64,000 bases of DNA, from the NCBI RefSeq assembly GCF_013388355.1, contig NZ_CP058246.1, positions 2,294,001-2,358,000 on the forward strand, read 5' to 3'. The notes below the pieces were generated by a model that was not told where the DNA came from, did no database searches, and worked only from the letters and a program-made list of their open reading frames with translations. The DNA is from Flavobacterium sp. LPB0248 (GTDB lineage: Bacteria; Bacteroidota; Bacteroidia; Flavobacteriales; Flavobacteriaceae). A program made the position numbers and the translations under genes. Shown piece after piece: positions 50,305 to 59,727 of the stretch. Within the stretch, counting starts at the first letter, position 1, and the number at the start of each line of letters is the position of its first letter.

Positions 50305-52776
50305 TTATCTAAAAAATACCCTCTTAACACGTTGCGAAATACTCGTCATTATCTCATACGGAATTGTTTTTAACGCTACAGCCATCTCTATTACAGTCGG
50401 GCTTTCGCCGAAAATAATTACCGAGTCGCCTTCTTTACAATCAATATGACTTACATTAACCATCAGCATATCCATACAGACACTGCCAACAATTTTTGCT
50501 TTCTGATTTTTAATTGTTACATAACCGATTTCATTACCCCATAATCTCGAAATTCCGTCTGCATAGCCAATTGGAATTGTAGCAATTTTTGTTTCTTGGT
50601 CAGCCATAAAACGGCGTCCGTAACCTACGCTGTCACCAGCTGGAATGGTTCGAATTTGAGAAATTATGGATTTTAACGTTCCCACATTTTCCAGATATTT
50701 CTGTTCTGCAGGATCATTTGAAACTCCATACAATCCAATGCCCAAACGCACCATGCTGTATTGCGCATCAGGAAAATTACTGATTCCAGAAGTATTTAAT
50801 GTATGACGAATTGGATTGATATCTAATGCTGCCATTAATTTTGAAGACAGATTTTCAAACAATGCAATCTGTTGTCTCACAAAATCAAAATGTTTTGGAT
50901 CATCACTTGTTGCTAAATGAGATAAAATACTTTGAACACGAACAGTTGAATTTCCTTTTAAAGTCGCAATCAGTTCATCGATTGTATTGTTTTCAAAACC
51001 TAAACGATGCATTCCTGTGTCCATTTTGATATGAATTGGATAATCTTTTAAGTTCTTTTCGCGTGCAATTTTCAAAAAGGCATTTAACCCTTTTAAGCTA
51101 TATATTTCAGGCTCTAACTGATATTGAATTATAGATGGAAAACTAGTCGATTCTGGATTCAAAACCATAATAGGAACTTTTATCCCTCCATTTTTCAACG
51201 TAATTCCTTCATCGGCGAAAGCCACTCCCAAATAATCTACTTTATGATGTTCTAAAAGTTTGGCAATTTCTAAACCTCCGTTTCCGTAACCAAATGCTTT
51301 TACCATAACCATCATTTTGACATTTGGTGCCAGTTTTGACTTGTAATAATTAAAGTTATGGCTGATAGCATCGAGATTAATTTCAAGAACTGTTTCGTGT
51401 GTTTTCTCTTCAAGAAGCGAAACAATCTCTTCAAACTGAAAAGATCTAGCTCCTTTTATTAGAATCGTTTCATTATTGAAATTCAGATTATCGATGTCAG
51501 CTATAAAATCGGCTGTATTTTGAAACATCGTACTGTTTGGAAATTTAGCTGCAAAAGAAGAAATCGTTGCGCCAATACCAATTATGCGGTTTATTTTATT
51601 GTCTGAAATTAACTGGGCAACTTTAGAATACAATTCTTCATTTGCAAATCCGCTTTGGAAAATATCTGATAAAATAACGGTTTTTGAAGCGCCTTTCTTC
51701 TTTTGGCTTTCTAAGAAATCCAAAGCAATTTTAAGCGATTGAAAATCGGAACTGTAACTATCATCAATAATACTGCAATTGTTGATTCCGTTTTTTACTT
51801 CCAAACGCATTCGAACTGGATAAAGCATCTCAATTCGGCTTTGAATCGTTTCTTGATTATAATTAAAATGCAGCAATACCAATAAACAAGAAATAGCATT
51901 TTCTATAGAAGCCGAATCGTTAAACGGAATTTCTAAATTGAAAATTTCATTTTTGTATTGATATTGTATAAAAGTATGATCGTTTTTACATTCTCTTTTT
52001 TCAATAAAAACGTCTGCTTTTTTATCTGTAAAACTCCAAGAAAAAAGCTTTCTAGGATGAATCATATATTCTGCCGCGAACTGAGTCAGACATGATTCTA
52101 CAACTTCAGTTTTTTGATATATAATTATTGGACAATCTTTAAACAAAAGTAATTTTTCATCAATCTTCTGCACTAAATTTAAAAACCCTTCATCGTGTGC
52201 ACTTCCAATATTAGTGAGCACACCAATTGTAGGTTTAATTATTTTTTCAAGATGAATCATTTCGTTAACTGTCGAAATTCCAGCTTCGAAAATGCCTAAA
52301 TTATGTTTTTCGTTAATACCAATAACCGAAAGCGGAACTCCAACTTGAGAGTTGTAGCTTTTTGGACTTCTAATAATATTATAATCAGGACTCAACAAGA
52401 AATTAAGCCATTCTTTTACAATCGTTTTACCGTTACTTCCAGTTAATCCGATAACTGGAAAATGGAAAAGATTTCTGTAATAAGCCGCAAATTCCTGAAG
52501 TGCCAAAAGTGCATTACCAACAACTAAAAAATTAGCTTTGTCTATATAACCATCTGGAATATACTGAACCACAAAATTCTGAACTCCGTTTTCTATTAAG
52601 TCTGGAATAAACAAATGAGCATCGTTGTTAACACCGGCCAGAGCAAAAAATAAAGTCTGTGATCCGTTTTGAAGTGAACGGCTGTCAATTGAAATATGAT
52701 CGATTAAAACATCAGCATTTGTACCAATCCATTTGGCGTTAAGTACTGAAACCAGGCTTTTTAAATTTAGACTCAT
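50305..52776 (-). CDS. Bifunctional MurF / alanine racemase
   Basis: 823 residues from MSLNLKSLVSVLN; an upstream in-frame ATG would add 14 residues that do not look like MurF. The N-terminal half is UDP-MurNAc-tripeptide:D-Ala-D-Ala ligase with P-loop GLTGSNGKTIVKEW. The C-terminal half (from about residue 455) is PLP-dependent alanine racemase with MVMVKAFGYGNGG (the PLP lysine), IHIKMDTGMHRLGF and TIPIGYADGISRLWG. The fusion couples D-Ala supply to its use in wall-precursor synthesis and is usual in Bacteroidota. No symbol is given because it spans murF and alr. Confidence 0.94.
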   Translation of the reverse strand: MSLNLKSLVSVLNAKWIGTNADVLIDHISIDSRSLQNGSQTLFFALAGVNNDAHLFIPDLIENGVQNFVVQYIPDGYIDKANFLVVGNALLALQEFAAYYRNLFHFPVIGLTGSNGKTIVKEWLNFLLSPDYNIIRSPKSYNSQVGVPLSVIGINEKHNLGIFEAGISTVNEMIHLEKIIKPTIGVLTNIGSAHDEGFLNLVQKIDEKLLLFKDCPIIIYQKTEVVESCLTQFAAEYMIHPRKLFSWSFTDKKADVFIEKRECKNDHTFIQYQYKNEIFNLEIPFNDSASIENAISCLLVLLHFNYNQETIQSRIEMLYPVRMRLEVKNGINNCSIIDDSYSSDFQSLKIALDFLESQKKKGASKTVILSDIFQSGFANEELYSKVAQLISDNKINRIIGIGATISSFAAKFPNSTMFQNTADFIADIDNLNFNNETILIKGARSFQFEEIVSLLEEKTHETVLEINLDAISHNFNYYKSKLAPNVKMMVMVKAFGYGNGGLEIAKLLEHHKVDYLGVAFADEGITLKNGGIKVPIMVLNPESTSFPSIIQYQLEPEIYSLKGLNAFLKIAREKNLKDYPIHIKMDTGMHRLGFENNTIDELIATLKGNSTVRVQSILSHLATSDDPKHFDFVRQQIALFENLSSKLMAALDINPIRHTLNTSGISNFPDAQYSMVRLGIGLYGVSNDPAEQKYLENVGTLKSIISQIRTIPAGDSVGYGRRFMADQETKIATIPIGYADGISRLWGNEIGYVTIKNQKAKIVGSVCMDMLMVNVSHIDCKEGDSVIIFGESPTVIEMAVALKTIPYEIMTSISQRVKRVFFR

Positions 52777-52812
52777 TTCGGAATTTCTTTTTTTCAAATT
52801 TAAAAAAAGGTT

Positions 52813-53134
52813 TGCCACGAAACTCGTAAATTTTCACTAATTATTCCATTTATATGAAAGTGTAGAAAAAGTAGATTTGCCACGAATTACACAAATTCTC
52901 ACGAATTATTTTTTTAAAATAATCTGCTAAATCTGCGTGAAAATTTTTAGCCACAGATTAAAAAATTATTACTGATTTCTAAAAAAAAAGCTTCTGCATC
53001 TGCTAAATCTGCGTGAAAAATTTCTTCCCAGATTAAAAAAGTATCACTAATTATAACCCTTTTAAATCCGGTTATCCCGATAGCTATCGGGAGTGGCAAA
53101 AAAATAATTCGTGAGAATTTGTGTAATTCATGGC
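52813..53134. repeat. Nested palindrome mosaic (families C, B and others)
   Basis: The outer arms GCCACGAATTACACAAATTC (from 52879) and GAATTTGTGTAATTCATGGC (to 53134) are about 30 bp long with one mismatch. Between them lie two AAATCTGCGTGAAAA units, CCACAGATTAAAAAATTATT units and the 18-bp palindrome TCCCGATAGCTATCGGGA (53075-53092). No gene occurs in the 52777-53175 gap. Confidence 0.8.
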
Positions 53135-53175
53135 AGAAAACATTTATTGATTATATTTGTTTTTAGACCACAAAT

Positions 53176-53790
53176 TTGCAAGTTTTGAAAAAAGTACTTC
53201 CACTATTCTCCTATATCTTACATCCGATTTTTATATCGTTATACGCAACTTTGTTTTACTTATTTTACAAAGATGATGTTTTTAGTACAAAAGAGAAGTA
53301 TTTTGTCTTAATTCAGATTTTGGTCATTAACATAATTGTCCCTGTCTTATTTTATCTATTGTTAAAATCGACTGGACATGTAAAATCAATAATGCTAAGT
53401 CAGACTTCAGAACGAACCATTCCGCTCATTTTGCAGTGTTTTTTATATATTTTATTAGTCAAAAGAAGTATTATAATTACACGTTATCCAGAGCTTCACT
53501 TCTTTTTTCTTGCCGCGTTGTTCAGTACTATTTTGGCATTGGTATGTGTGCTGTTCAAGACAAAAGCAAGCTTGCATATGGTCGCAATCTCAGGTTTAAC
53601 GATTTTTATTATCGGATTAAACATTCATCTTCAGCTGCATAATCCGTATTGGCCAGCTTTACTTATTTTATTATCGGGAATTGTAGCTTCATCTCGTTTA
53701 GAAATGAATGCGCATACTTCTAGAGAAATATTAATTGGATTGTTTGTTGGAATAATGCCGCAGCTTTTATTTTTATACTTGTGGTTATAA
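53176..53790 (+). CDS. Polytopic membrane protein, divergent PAP2-like
   Basis: 204 residues, five or six hydrophobic segments. The segment LHMVAISGLTIFIIGLN and especially ASSRLEMNAHTSREILIGLFVG resemble motifs 2 and 3 of PAP2-type phosphatases (SRxxxxxH-x3-D), with Glu in place of the final Asp. The start is a TTG; a second TTG nine bases later (giving MKKVLPLF) is equally likely, and a TATATTTG -7 box at 53153-53160 fits either. A role in lipid phosphate chemistry is only a guess. Confidence 0.6.
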   Translation: MQVLKKVLPLFSYILHPIFISLYATLFYLFYKDDVFSTKEKYFVLIQILVINIIVPVLFYLLLKSTGHVKSIMLSQTSERTIPLILQCFLYILLVKRSIIITRYPELHFFFLAALFSTILALVCVLFKTKASLHMVAISGLTIFIIGLNIHLQLHNPYWPALLILLSGIVASSRLEMNAHTSREILIGLFVGIMPQLLFLYLWL

Positions 53791-54489
53791 AATATAAAAG
53801 ATCAGTCCTGCGTTTAAGGTTTTCATATTGATTTTTTCGCCATTCAAAGTTGTTGCCGAATTAAACAACGGACTTAAGCCGTAATATATATAGACGTTCC
53901 AGGTATTATATCCAGCGGACAAATAAGGTCCGTACTGAAATTTATTGATGTCTCCGTTATTTTTGATTTTATACGTTTTTTCGCCGTCGTCAAGAGTAGA
54001 GGCACTCGAGAAAACATAACTCAGTTTAACTCCACCATAAATACGCCAGAATTTAGTGCTTTCATAAGTCGAGTTACGCCATCTGAATTCTATTGGAAGA
54101 TCTACAGAATATTGTCTGTAACGATTGGAAACAAATTCTCCATAACTGTTAACGCCATAAATTATAGCTCCAGATCCGTCTTGAGAAATGGTAAGATTCT
54201 GATAATAATTCTGATAACTCAACCCTAATCCAGCAGCAATAGCAACGGTTCTTGATTTATTTACTGGCATATCGCGCAAGAAACCTCCAGAAAGTCCAAG
54301 AGAAAATTTATTCTGTTTGAAATCGACTGGAATATCGGTAAACATATTATAAGTCACCGAAAAATAAAACTGATCTTCTCGATATAAAGAATCTATTTTT
54401 ACAACTGGCTTGATCTCAGGCTTAACATCTCCCTGTGCAAAAGAGCTAAAAAAAGTGAGTAAAAATAAGCAGTTAAAAATAATTCGCAT
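53785..54489 (-). CDS. Outer-membrane beta-barrel protein (PorT-like)
   Basis: 234 residues. Signal peptide ending at FAQGD. The sequence alternates polar and aromatic residues typical of an eight-stranded barrel (QFYFSVTYNMFTDIPVDFKQNKFSLGLSGGF; YRQYSVDLPIEFRW; IYGGVKLSYVFSS; GPYLSAGYNTWNVYIYYG). It fits the outer-membrane protein beta-barrel family that includes PorT of the type IX secretion system, but identity with PorT is not shown. The gene end overlaps that of the convergent membrane gene by six bases. Confidence 0.72.
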   Translation of the reverse strand: MRIIFNCLFLLTFFSSFAQGDVKPEIKPVVKIDSLYREDQFYFSVTYNMFTDIPVDFKQNKFSLGLSGGFLRDMPVNKSRTVAIAAGLGLSYQNYYQNLTISQDGSGAIIYGVNSYGEFVSNRYRQYSVDLPIEFRWRNSTYESTKFWRIYGGVKLSYVFSSASTLDDGEKTYKIKNNGDINKFQYGPYLSAGYNTWNVYIYYGLSPLFNSATTLNGEKINMKTLNAGLIFYIL

Positions 54490-54699
54490 ATCGTGTTTTG
54501 GGTTTTAAAGAGATAATTACAAATAAACGTTTTTCTACGCCCATTTATTTCATATACAAATATAACATAATGCTTTCTCCAGTAACGATAAGAAGCAAAA
54601 TATTCTCAATTTGCCTGCTAATAAAAATAATTGCTGCATTATTTTCAATAAATCACTTCTACGAAATAAAAAATTAATTCATTTTCTTTTTATCTTTTA

Positions 54700-54707
54700 T
54701 ACCTTTG
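54700..54707 (+). promoter_or_regulatory. -7 element TACCTTTG directly before the small metal-type gene
   Basis: The box ends eight bases before the ATG at 54715, so the transcript would be leaderless or nearly so. Confidence 0.5.
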
Positions 54708-54714
54708 CAAAGCA

Positions 54715-55068
54715 ATGAAGAAAAAGCAGCTCATATTAAGTTTATCCTTTGCTGTAACAATATTGTTCTCGATATTGTTTCAGTCGATACACAGTTATGA
54801 GCATATTGTAAAGCAGCTTTCAGAAAAGCAATGCCATCATGATTACAATGACCCAAGTGGCGAAATAACACATCAGCATCACAATTACGATGTTTGTTTT
54901 GTTTGTAATTTTGCTTTTGAATCATTTGTTGTTCCTCAAGATTTCTCTTTTCAGTTTTATTATTTCAACAGCGAAATTCCTTATTTCTTTCCGCTGTCAG
55001 AAAAGATTTTTTCTATTTCGAAAATCCCGTATTTATTACGAGGACCGCCTGCAAGTATAGTTTCTTAG
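54715..55068 (+). CDS. Small Cys/His membrane protein preceding a TonB receptor (paralogue)
   Basis: 117 residues. A hydrophobic segment (ILSLSFAVTILFSILFQSI) is followed by HSYEH, then CHHDYNDPSGEITHQHHNYD (six His), the pair CFVC and the C-terminal YLLRGPP. The motif order equals that of the protein at 19740-20090. The TonB receptor gene follows at 55226. The His/Cys content suggests metal handling at the inner membrane or periplasm. Function not established. Confidence 0.75.
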   Translation: MKKKQLILSLSFAVTILFSILFQSIHSYEHIVKQLSEKQCHHDYNDPSGEITHQHHNYDVCFVCNFAFESFVVPQDFSFQFYYFNSEIPYFFPLSEKIFSISKIPYLLRGPPASIVS

Positions 55069-55225
55069 ATTTCGATTTTTCTAAAAAAATATTTCTTTCA
55101 ATTTAAATTCAAACAACATTGAGTTTCCTAATCCTAATATTCTGAATTTAGGATCAGAATGCTGTATTGTTGCTTTTGGTTTTCATTTGAAGAAAAACTC
55201 AATTTAACTATAGCATCATTTTCAA

Positions 55226-57433
55226 ATGAAAAAAATTATAATTGCCCTTATTTTAGGGTTTTCGAGCATACTTACTGCTCAAAATTCGGTTTCGGGAACA
55301 GTAACCGATAATCAAAATCAGCCATTGCCTGGAGTTTCTGTTTATGCTCCAGAATTACATAAAGGAACTACAACAGACGCAAAGGGAAAATACGAATTGA
55401 ATAATCTTCCCAACGGAAGTCTTCGCATTGCTTTCACGTATGTTGGATATGCAAATCAAAATAAGACTATCGCAAAATTATTGAAGCAAAATACACTAGA
55501 CATTACTCTTGAAGAATCTATTTTAGAAATGGATGAAGTAGTAGTTTCTACACCTTTCAACAAACTGCAATCGCAAAACGTAATGAAAATTGAGCACGAA
55601 AGCATTAAAACATTACAGCAAAAAGGAACCTCAACTTTAATTGAAGGTTTAGCAACAATTCCAGGAGTTTCTCAGATTTCAACAGGAACTTCTATTGGAA
55701 AACCTGTAATTCGCGGACTTAGCGGTAATCGTGTTTTAGTTTATTCTCAAGGAGTTCGTATCGAAAATCAGCAATTTGGAGATGAGCATGGTTTGGGTTT
55801 AAATGATGCCGGAATAGAAAGTGTTGAAGTTATTAAAGGGCCAGCTTCATTATTATATGGTTCTGATGCTTTGGGAGGTGTTTTATATTTCAATCCTGAA
55901 AAATTTGCTGATGCTGGTGATTTTAAAGCTAATTTCAGTCAAAAATATTTTACGAATACACAAGGAAGCAATTCTTCTATCGGGTTAAAAACGTCTACTG
56001 ATAACTGGAAATTCTTAGCAAGAGGAAGCTACAATACACATTCTGATTACAAAATTTCTGGTGGTGATCGTGTAACCAATTCGCGTTACAACGAAACGGA
56101 CTTTAAAACTGGAATCGGCTACAGCAATTCAACTTTTTCAAGTGTTTTAAGATACAACTACAACAAATTGGATATTGGAATTCCGGAAGACGGAATTGCA
56201 GAACAATCTTCAAGCAAAGACACTCAATTTCCGAGACAGGGAATTTTCAATCATTTATTAAGTTTGAATAATGTTATCTTTTTTGAAAACTCTAAACTGG
56301 ATGTTGATTTAGGATATATTGCCAATGACCGAAGTGAATTTGAAGACAGCAATGAAGCTTCTCTTCACATGAAATTGAACACTTTCAATTACAATGCGAA
56401 ATATCATTTTCCTAAATTCGGAAAAATCGAAACTATTTTAGGTGTTCAGGGAATGCATCAGACCAATAAAAATTCTGGAGAAGAATATTTAATTCCAGAT
56501 GCCACAACAAACGATTTTGGTGTTTTTGGAACTGCCAATTACGAATGGGATAATAGTGTTATTCAAGCTGGACTTCGTTTTGACAACCGAAACATTACTT
56601 CAATAGCACACGGAACTGAAGGTGAAGAAGGTTATTTTCAGGCCTTAGACCGATCTTTTGATAGCTTTAATGCTTCTTTAGGTTATAAAACAAAATTGGC
56701 AGAACCTTTAACGCTTCGTTTGAATGTTGCCACAGGATTTAGAGCTCCAAACTTGGCTGAATTGACTTCAAATGGTGTTCATGAAGGAACAAATCGTTAC
56801 GAAATTGGGAATGCTAATTTGAAAACAGAACAAAACGTTCAGACCGATTTGAACTTAGAATACAAAAACACGCACTTTGAATTTTTCGTAAACGGATTTT
56901 ACAATCATGTAAACAATTATATCTATACTTCGCCAACTGGGGAAGTTCGAGATGATAATGATGTTTTTGCTTATGTTCAAGATAATGCACAATTGTATGG
57001 AGGTGAAGTTGGTTTGCATTTTCATCCACACCCTTTAGACTGGTTGCATTTTGAAACTAGTTTTGAAACAGTTACAGGTAAAAAAGAAAACAAAGATTAT
57101 CTGCCTTTGATTCCGGCAAACAATTGGAATAATACGCTTAGAACTGAATTTAATATCAAAAATTGGTTGAGCGAAGGTTTTGCTTCTCTGAATGTTTCTT
57201 CAACTTTCAACCAAGATAATGTAAGCGGTTTCGAAACGGCTTCTAAAGGTTACACTTTGGTAAATTTAGGTTTTGGAGGAACTGTTAAACTAGGAAAAAC
57301 GGCTTTCGATATTAACTTAAACGGAAACAATTTATTTGATAAAAAATATATTGCACACCTTTCTAGATTAAAGACAGACGGTATTCCAAATATTGGAAGA
57401 AATATCGTTTTGGGGGTTAATTTCAACTTATAA
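55226..57433 (+). CDS. TonB-dependent receptor with N-terminal CarboxypepD_reg-like domain
   Basis: 735 residues. Signal peptide (GFSSILTAQ), then a carboxypeptidase-regulatory-like beta domain (SVSGTVTDNQNQPLPGVSVYAP, about 20-100), the plug (LIEGLATIPGVSQISTGTSIGKPVIRGLSGNRVLVY; GPASLLYGSDALGGVLYF) and the barrel ending in IVLGVNFNL. The plug segment ENQQFGDEHGLGL has His/Asp/Glu residues like zinc receptors (ZnuD type). With the preceding small protein it forms a second probable metal-uptake unit. Confidence 0.9.
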   Translation: MKKIIIALILGFSSILTAQNSVSGTVTDNQNQPLPGVSVYAPELHKGTTTDAKGKYELNNLPNGSLRIAFTYVGYANQNKTIAKLLKQNTLDITLEESILEMDEVVVSTPFNKLQSQNVMKIEHESIKTLQQKGTSTLIEGLATIPGVSQISTGTSIGKPVIRGLSGNRVLVYSQGVRIENQQFGDEHGLGLNDAGIESVEVIKGPASLLYGSDALGGVLYFNPEKFADAGDFKANFSQKYFTNTQGSNSSIGLKTSTDNWKFLARGSYNTHSDYKISGGDRVTNSRYNETDFKTGIGYSNSTFSSVLRYNYNKLDIGIPEDGIAEQSSSKDTQFPRQGIFNHLLSLNNVIFFENSKLDVDLGYIANDRSEFEDSNEASLHMKLNTFNYNAKYHFPKFGKIETILGVQGMHQTNKNSGEEYLIPDATTNDFGVFGTANYEWDNSVIQAGLRFDNRNITSIAHGTEGEEGYFQALDRSFDSFNASLGYKTKLAEPLTLRLNVATGFRAPNLAELTSNGVHEGTNRYEIGNANLKTEQNVQTDLNLEYKNTHFEFFVNGFYNHVNNYIYTSPTGEVRDDNDVFAYVQDNAQLYGGEVGLHFHPHPLDWLHFETSFETVTGKKENKDYLPLIPANNWNNTLRTEFNIKNWLSEGFASLNVSSTFNQDNVSGFETASKGYTLVNLGFGGTVKLGKTAFDINLNGNNLFDKKYIAHLSRLKTDGIPNIGRNIVLGVNFNL

Positions 57434-57444
57434 TTTTAAATTTT

Positions 57445-57536
57445 AACCGCAAAGATCGCAAAGGAAAACGCAAAGTTCACAAAGTTTTATTTGCTTTGCG
57501 AACTTTGCGAAAAACTCCTAGCGTTCTTTGCGGTTA
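57445..57536. repeat. Palindromic repeat of the AACCGCAAAG/CTTTGCGGTT family
   Basis: AACCGCAAAGATCGCAAAGG at the left versus CTTTGCGGTT at the right, with inner GCAAAGTTCACAAAG and CTTTGCGAACTTTGCG units. Confidence 0.8.
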
Positions 57537-57564
57537 AACATTTATCAATTCTCACAAAAAGTGC

Positions 57565-57572
57565 TATTTTTG
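57565..57572 (+). promoter_or_regulatory. -7 element TATTTTTG of the prolyl oligopeptidase gene
   Basis: TAnnTTTG match 22 bp before the start codon. Confidence 0.55.
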
Positions 57573-57594
57573 TTATAACAGATAAAAACTAACT

Positions 57595-59703
57595 ATGAAA
57601 AAAACATTTTTATTAATGGCAATTACAACTGCAGGAATATCATTTGGACAAGGCAAAATACAATATCCGCAAACAAAAAAAGGAGAAACTGTTGATGTTT
57701 ATTTTGACACCAAAGTAAGCGATCCCTACCGTTGGTTAGAAGATGATAAATCTGCCGAAACTGGTGCTTGGGTAAAAGCCGAAAACGAAGTCACTTACGC
57801 TTATTTAGATAAAATTCCGTTTCGCGAAGAACTTAAAAAACGAATGGAAAAACTTTGGAACTACGAAAAAATTGGAGCTCCATCTAAAGAAGGAAAATTT
57901 ACTTATTACTCTAAAAACAACGGACTTCAGAATCAATCTGTTGTTTACAGAAAAGATGAAAATGGCAAAGAAGAAGTTTTCTTAGATCCAAATACTTTTT
58001 CTAAAGACGGAACAACTTCTCTAGGCGGACTTGATTTTTCTGAAGACGGAAGCAAAGCAGCTTATGCAATCTCTGAAGGAGGAAGCGATTGGAGAAAAGT
58101 AATTATCATAGACGCACTTTCTAAGAAAATTGTAGAAGATACTTTGGTTGATGTGAAATTTAGTGGTGTTTCATGGTATAAAAATGAAGGTTTCTACTAT
58201 TCTAGTTATGACAAACCAAAAGGAAGTGAATTATCTGCTAAAACAGATCAACACAAATTGTATTTCCATAAACTAGGAACTTCTCAAAAAGATGATAAAG
58301 TAATTTTTGGTGCAGATCAAAAAAGAAGATATGTTGGCGGATATGTTACTGAAGACAACCGTTATTTGGTAATCACGGCAGCTAATTCGACTTACGGAAA
58401 CGAATTATACATTAAGGATTTAACAAAACCGAACAGCCCAATTGTTACTATCGTAGACAACTTTAACAGCGATAGCAATGTAATAGAAAACGAAGGAAGC
58501 AAATTGTTTATTGAAACAGATTATAATGCACCTAACAAACGTGTTGTAACGGTTGATGCAGCAAATCCGAAACCTGAAAACTGGAAAGATTTTATTAAAG
58601 AAACCAAAGATATATTATCGCCATCAACTGGTGCTGGTTATTTCTTTGCCAACTATACTAAAGATGCGGTTTCATTTGTACAACAATATGATTACAGCGG
58701 AAAATTAGTTCGAGAAATCAAACTTCCAGCTGTTGGAACTGCAGGCGGATTTAGCGGTAAAAAAGAAGATGAAATTTTGTACTATAGTTTTACAAATTAT
58801 ACAACTCCGGGAAGTATCTATTCTTTTGAACCAAAATCTGGCAAATCTGAAGTATATGCAAAACCAAAAGTTGATTTCAAGAGTGAAGATTATGAGTCTA
58901 AACAAGTTTTCTATACGTCAAAAGATGGTACAAAAGTTCCGATGATTATTACGTATAGAAAAGGAACAAAATTAGACGGTAAAAACCCAACAATTCTTTA
59001 TGGTTATGGCGGATTCAATATTAGTTTAACGCCAAGTTTTAGTATTGCCAATGCGGTTTGGTTGGAAAATGGTGGAGTTTACGCAGTGGCTAACCTTAGA
59101 GGTGGCGGTGAATACGGGAAAAAATGGCATGATGCAGGAACAAAACTTCAAAAGCAAAATGTATTTGATGATTTTATTGCTGCGGCAGAATATTTAATTG
59201 CCCAAAAATATACTTCTTCTGATTATTTGGCTATTCGCGGAGGATCTAACGGAGGTTTGTTGGTTGGAGCAACGATGACACAGCGTCCAGATTTAATGAA
59301 AGTAGCATTGCCAGCGGTTGGAGTTATGGATATGCTTCGTTACAATGCTTTTACAGCAGGTGCTGGATGGGCTTTTGATTACGGAACTGCTCAAGACAGC
59401 AAAGAAATGTTTGAATATTTAAAAGGATATTCTCCAGTTCATAATGTAAAACAAGGAACTCATTACCCTGCAACAATGGTAACAACTGGAGATCATGATG
59501 ATCGTGTAGTTCCTGCGCACAGTTTCAAATTTGCTGCTGAGTTACAGGAAAAACAAACTGGAGAAAATCCGGTTTTGATTAGAATTGACGTTAAAGCCGG
59601 TCATGGGGCAGGAAAATCTGTTGCCGCTACGATTCAAGAGAACGTAGACATTCAAGCTTTTACACTTTACAATATGGGTTTTAAAGCTTTACCTAAAAAA
59701 TAA
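57595..59703 (+). CDS. Prolyl oligopeptidase family serine peptidase (S9A), exported
   Basis: 702 residues. Signal peptide to FGQG (about residue 19). A seven-bladed propeller (about 75-420) caps an alpha/beta-hydrolase. Catalytic Ser551 lies in RGGSNGG, the acid lies in GDHDDRV (632-638) and His670 lies in KAGHGAG. Cleaves after proline in short peptides; the signal peptide places it in the periplasm or outside. Monocistronic. Confidence 0.94.
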   Translation: MKKTFLLMAITTAGISFGQGKIQYPQTKKGETVDVYFDTKVSDPYRWLEDDKSAETGAWVKAENEVTYAYLDKIPFREELKKRMEKLWNYEKIGAPSKEGKFTYYSKNNGLQNQSVVYRKDENGKEEVFLDPNTFSKDGTTSLGGLDFSEDGSKAAYAISEGGSDWRKVIIIDALSKKIVEDTLVDVKFSGVSWYKNEGFYYSSYDKPKGSELSAKTDQHKLYFHKLGTSQKDDKVIFGADQKRRYVGGYVTEDNRYLVITAANSTYGNELYIKDLTKPNSPIVTIVDNFNSDSNVIENEGSKLFIETDYNAPNKRVVTVDAANPKPENWKDFIKETKDILSPSTGAGYFFANYTKDAVSFVQQYDYSGKLVREIKLPAVGTAGGFSGKKEDEILYYSFTNYTTPGSIYSFEPKSGKSEVYAKPKVDFKSEDYESKQVFYTSKDGTKVPMIITYRKGTKLDGKNPTILYGYGGFNISLTPSFSIANAVWLENGGVYAVANLRGGGEYGKKWHDAGTKLQKQNVFDDFIAAAEYLIAQKYTSSDYLAIRGGSNGGLLVGATMTQRPDLMKVALPAVGVMDMLRYNAFTAGAGWAFDYGTAQDSKEMFEYLKGYSPVHNVKQGTHYPATMVTTGDHDDRVVPAHSFKFAAELQEKQTGENPVLIRIDVKAGHGAGKSVAATIQENVDIQAFTLYNMGFKALPKK

Positions 59704-59727
59704 AACTTTAAGCTAAATTTTTTATTA

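Noticed and set aside
52813..53134. Repeated short units suggestive of a CRISPR array
   Set aside because: The units are inverted pairs of different families with irregular spacing and no cas genes, so they are nested palindromes.
53785..54489. Naming the barrel protein porT of the type IX secretion system
   Set aside because: The fold fits, but no diagnostic residue or neighbouring secretion gene supports the specific name.
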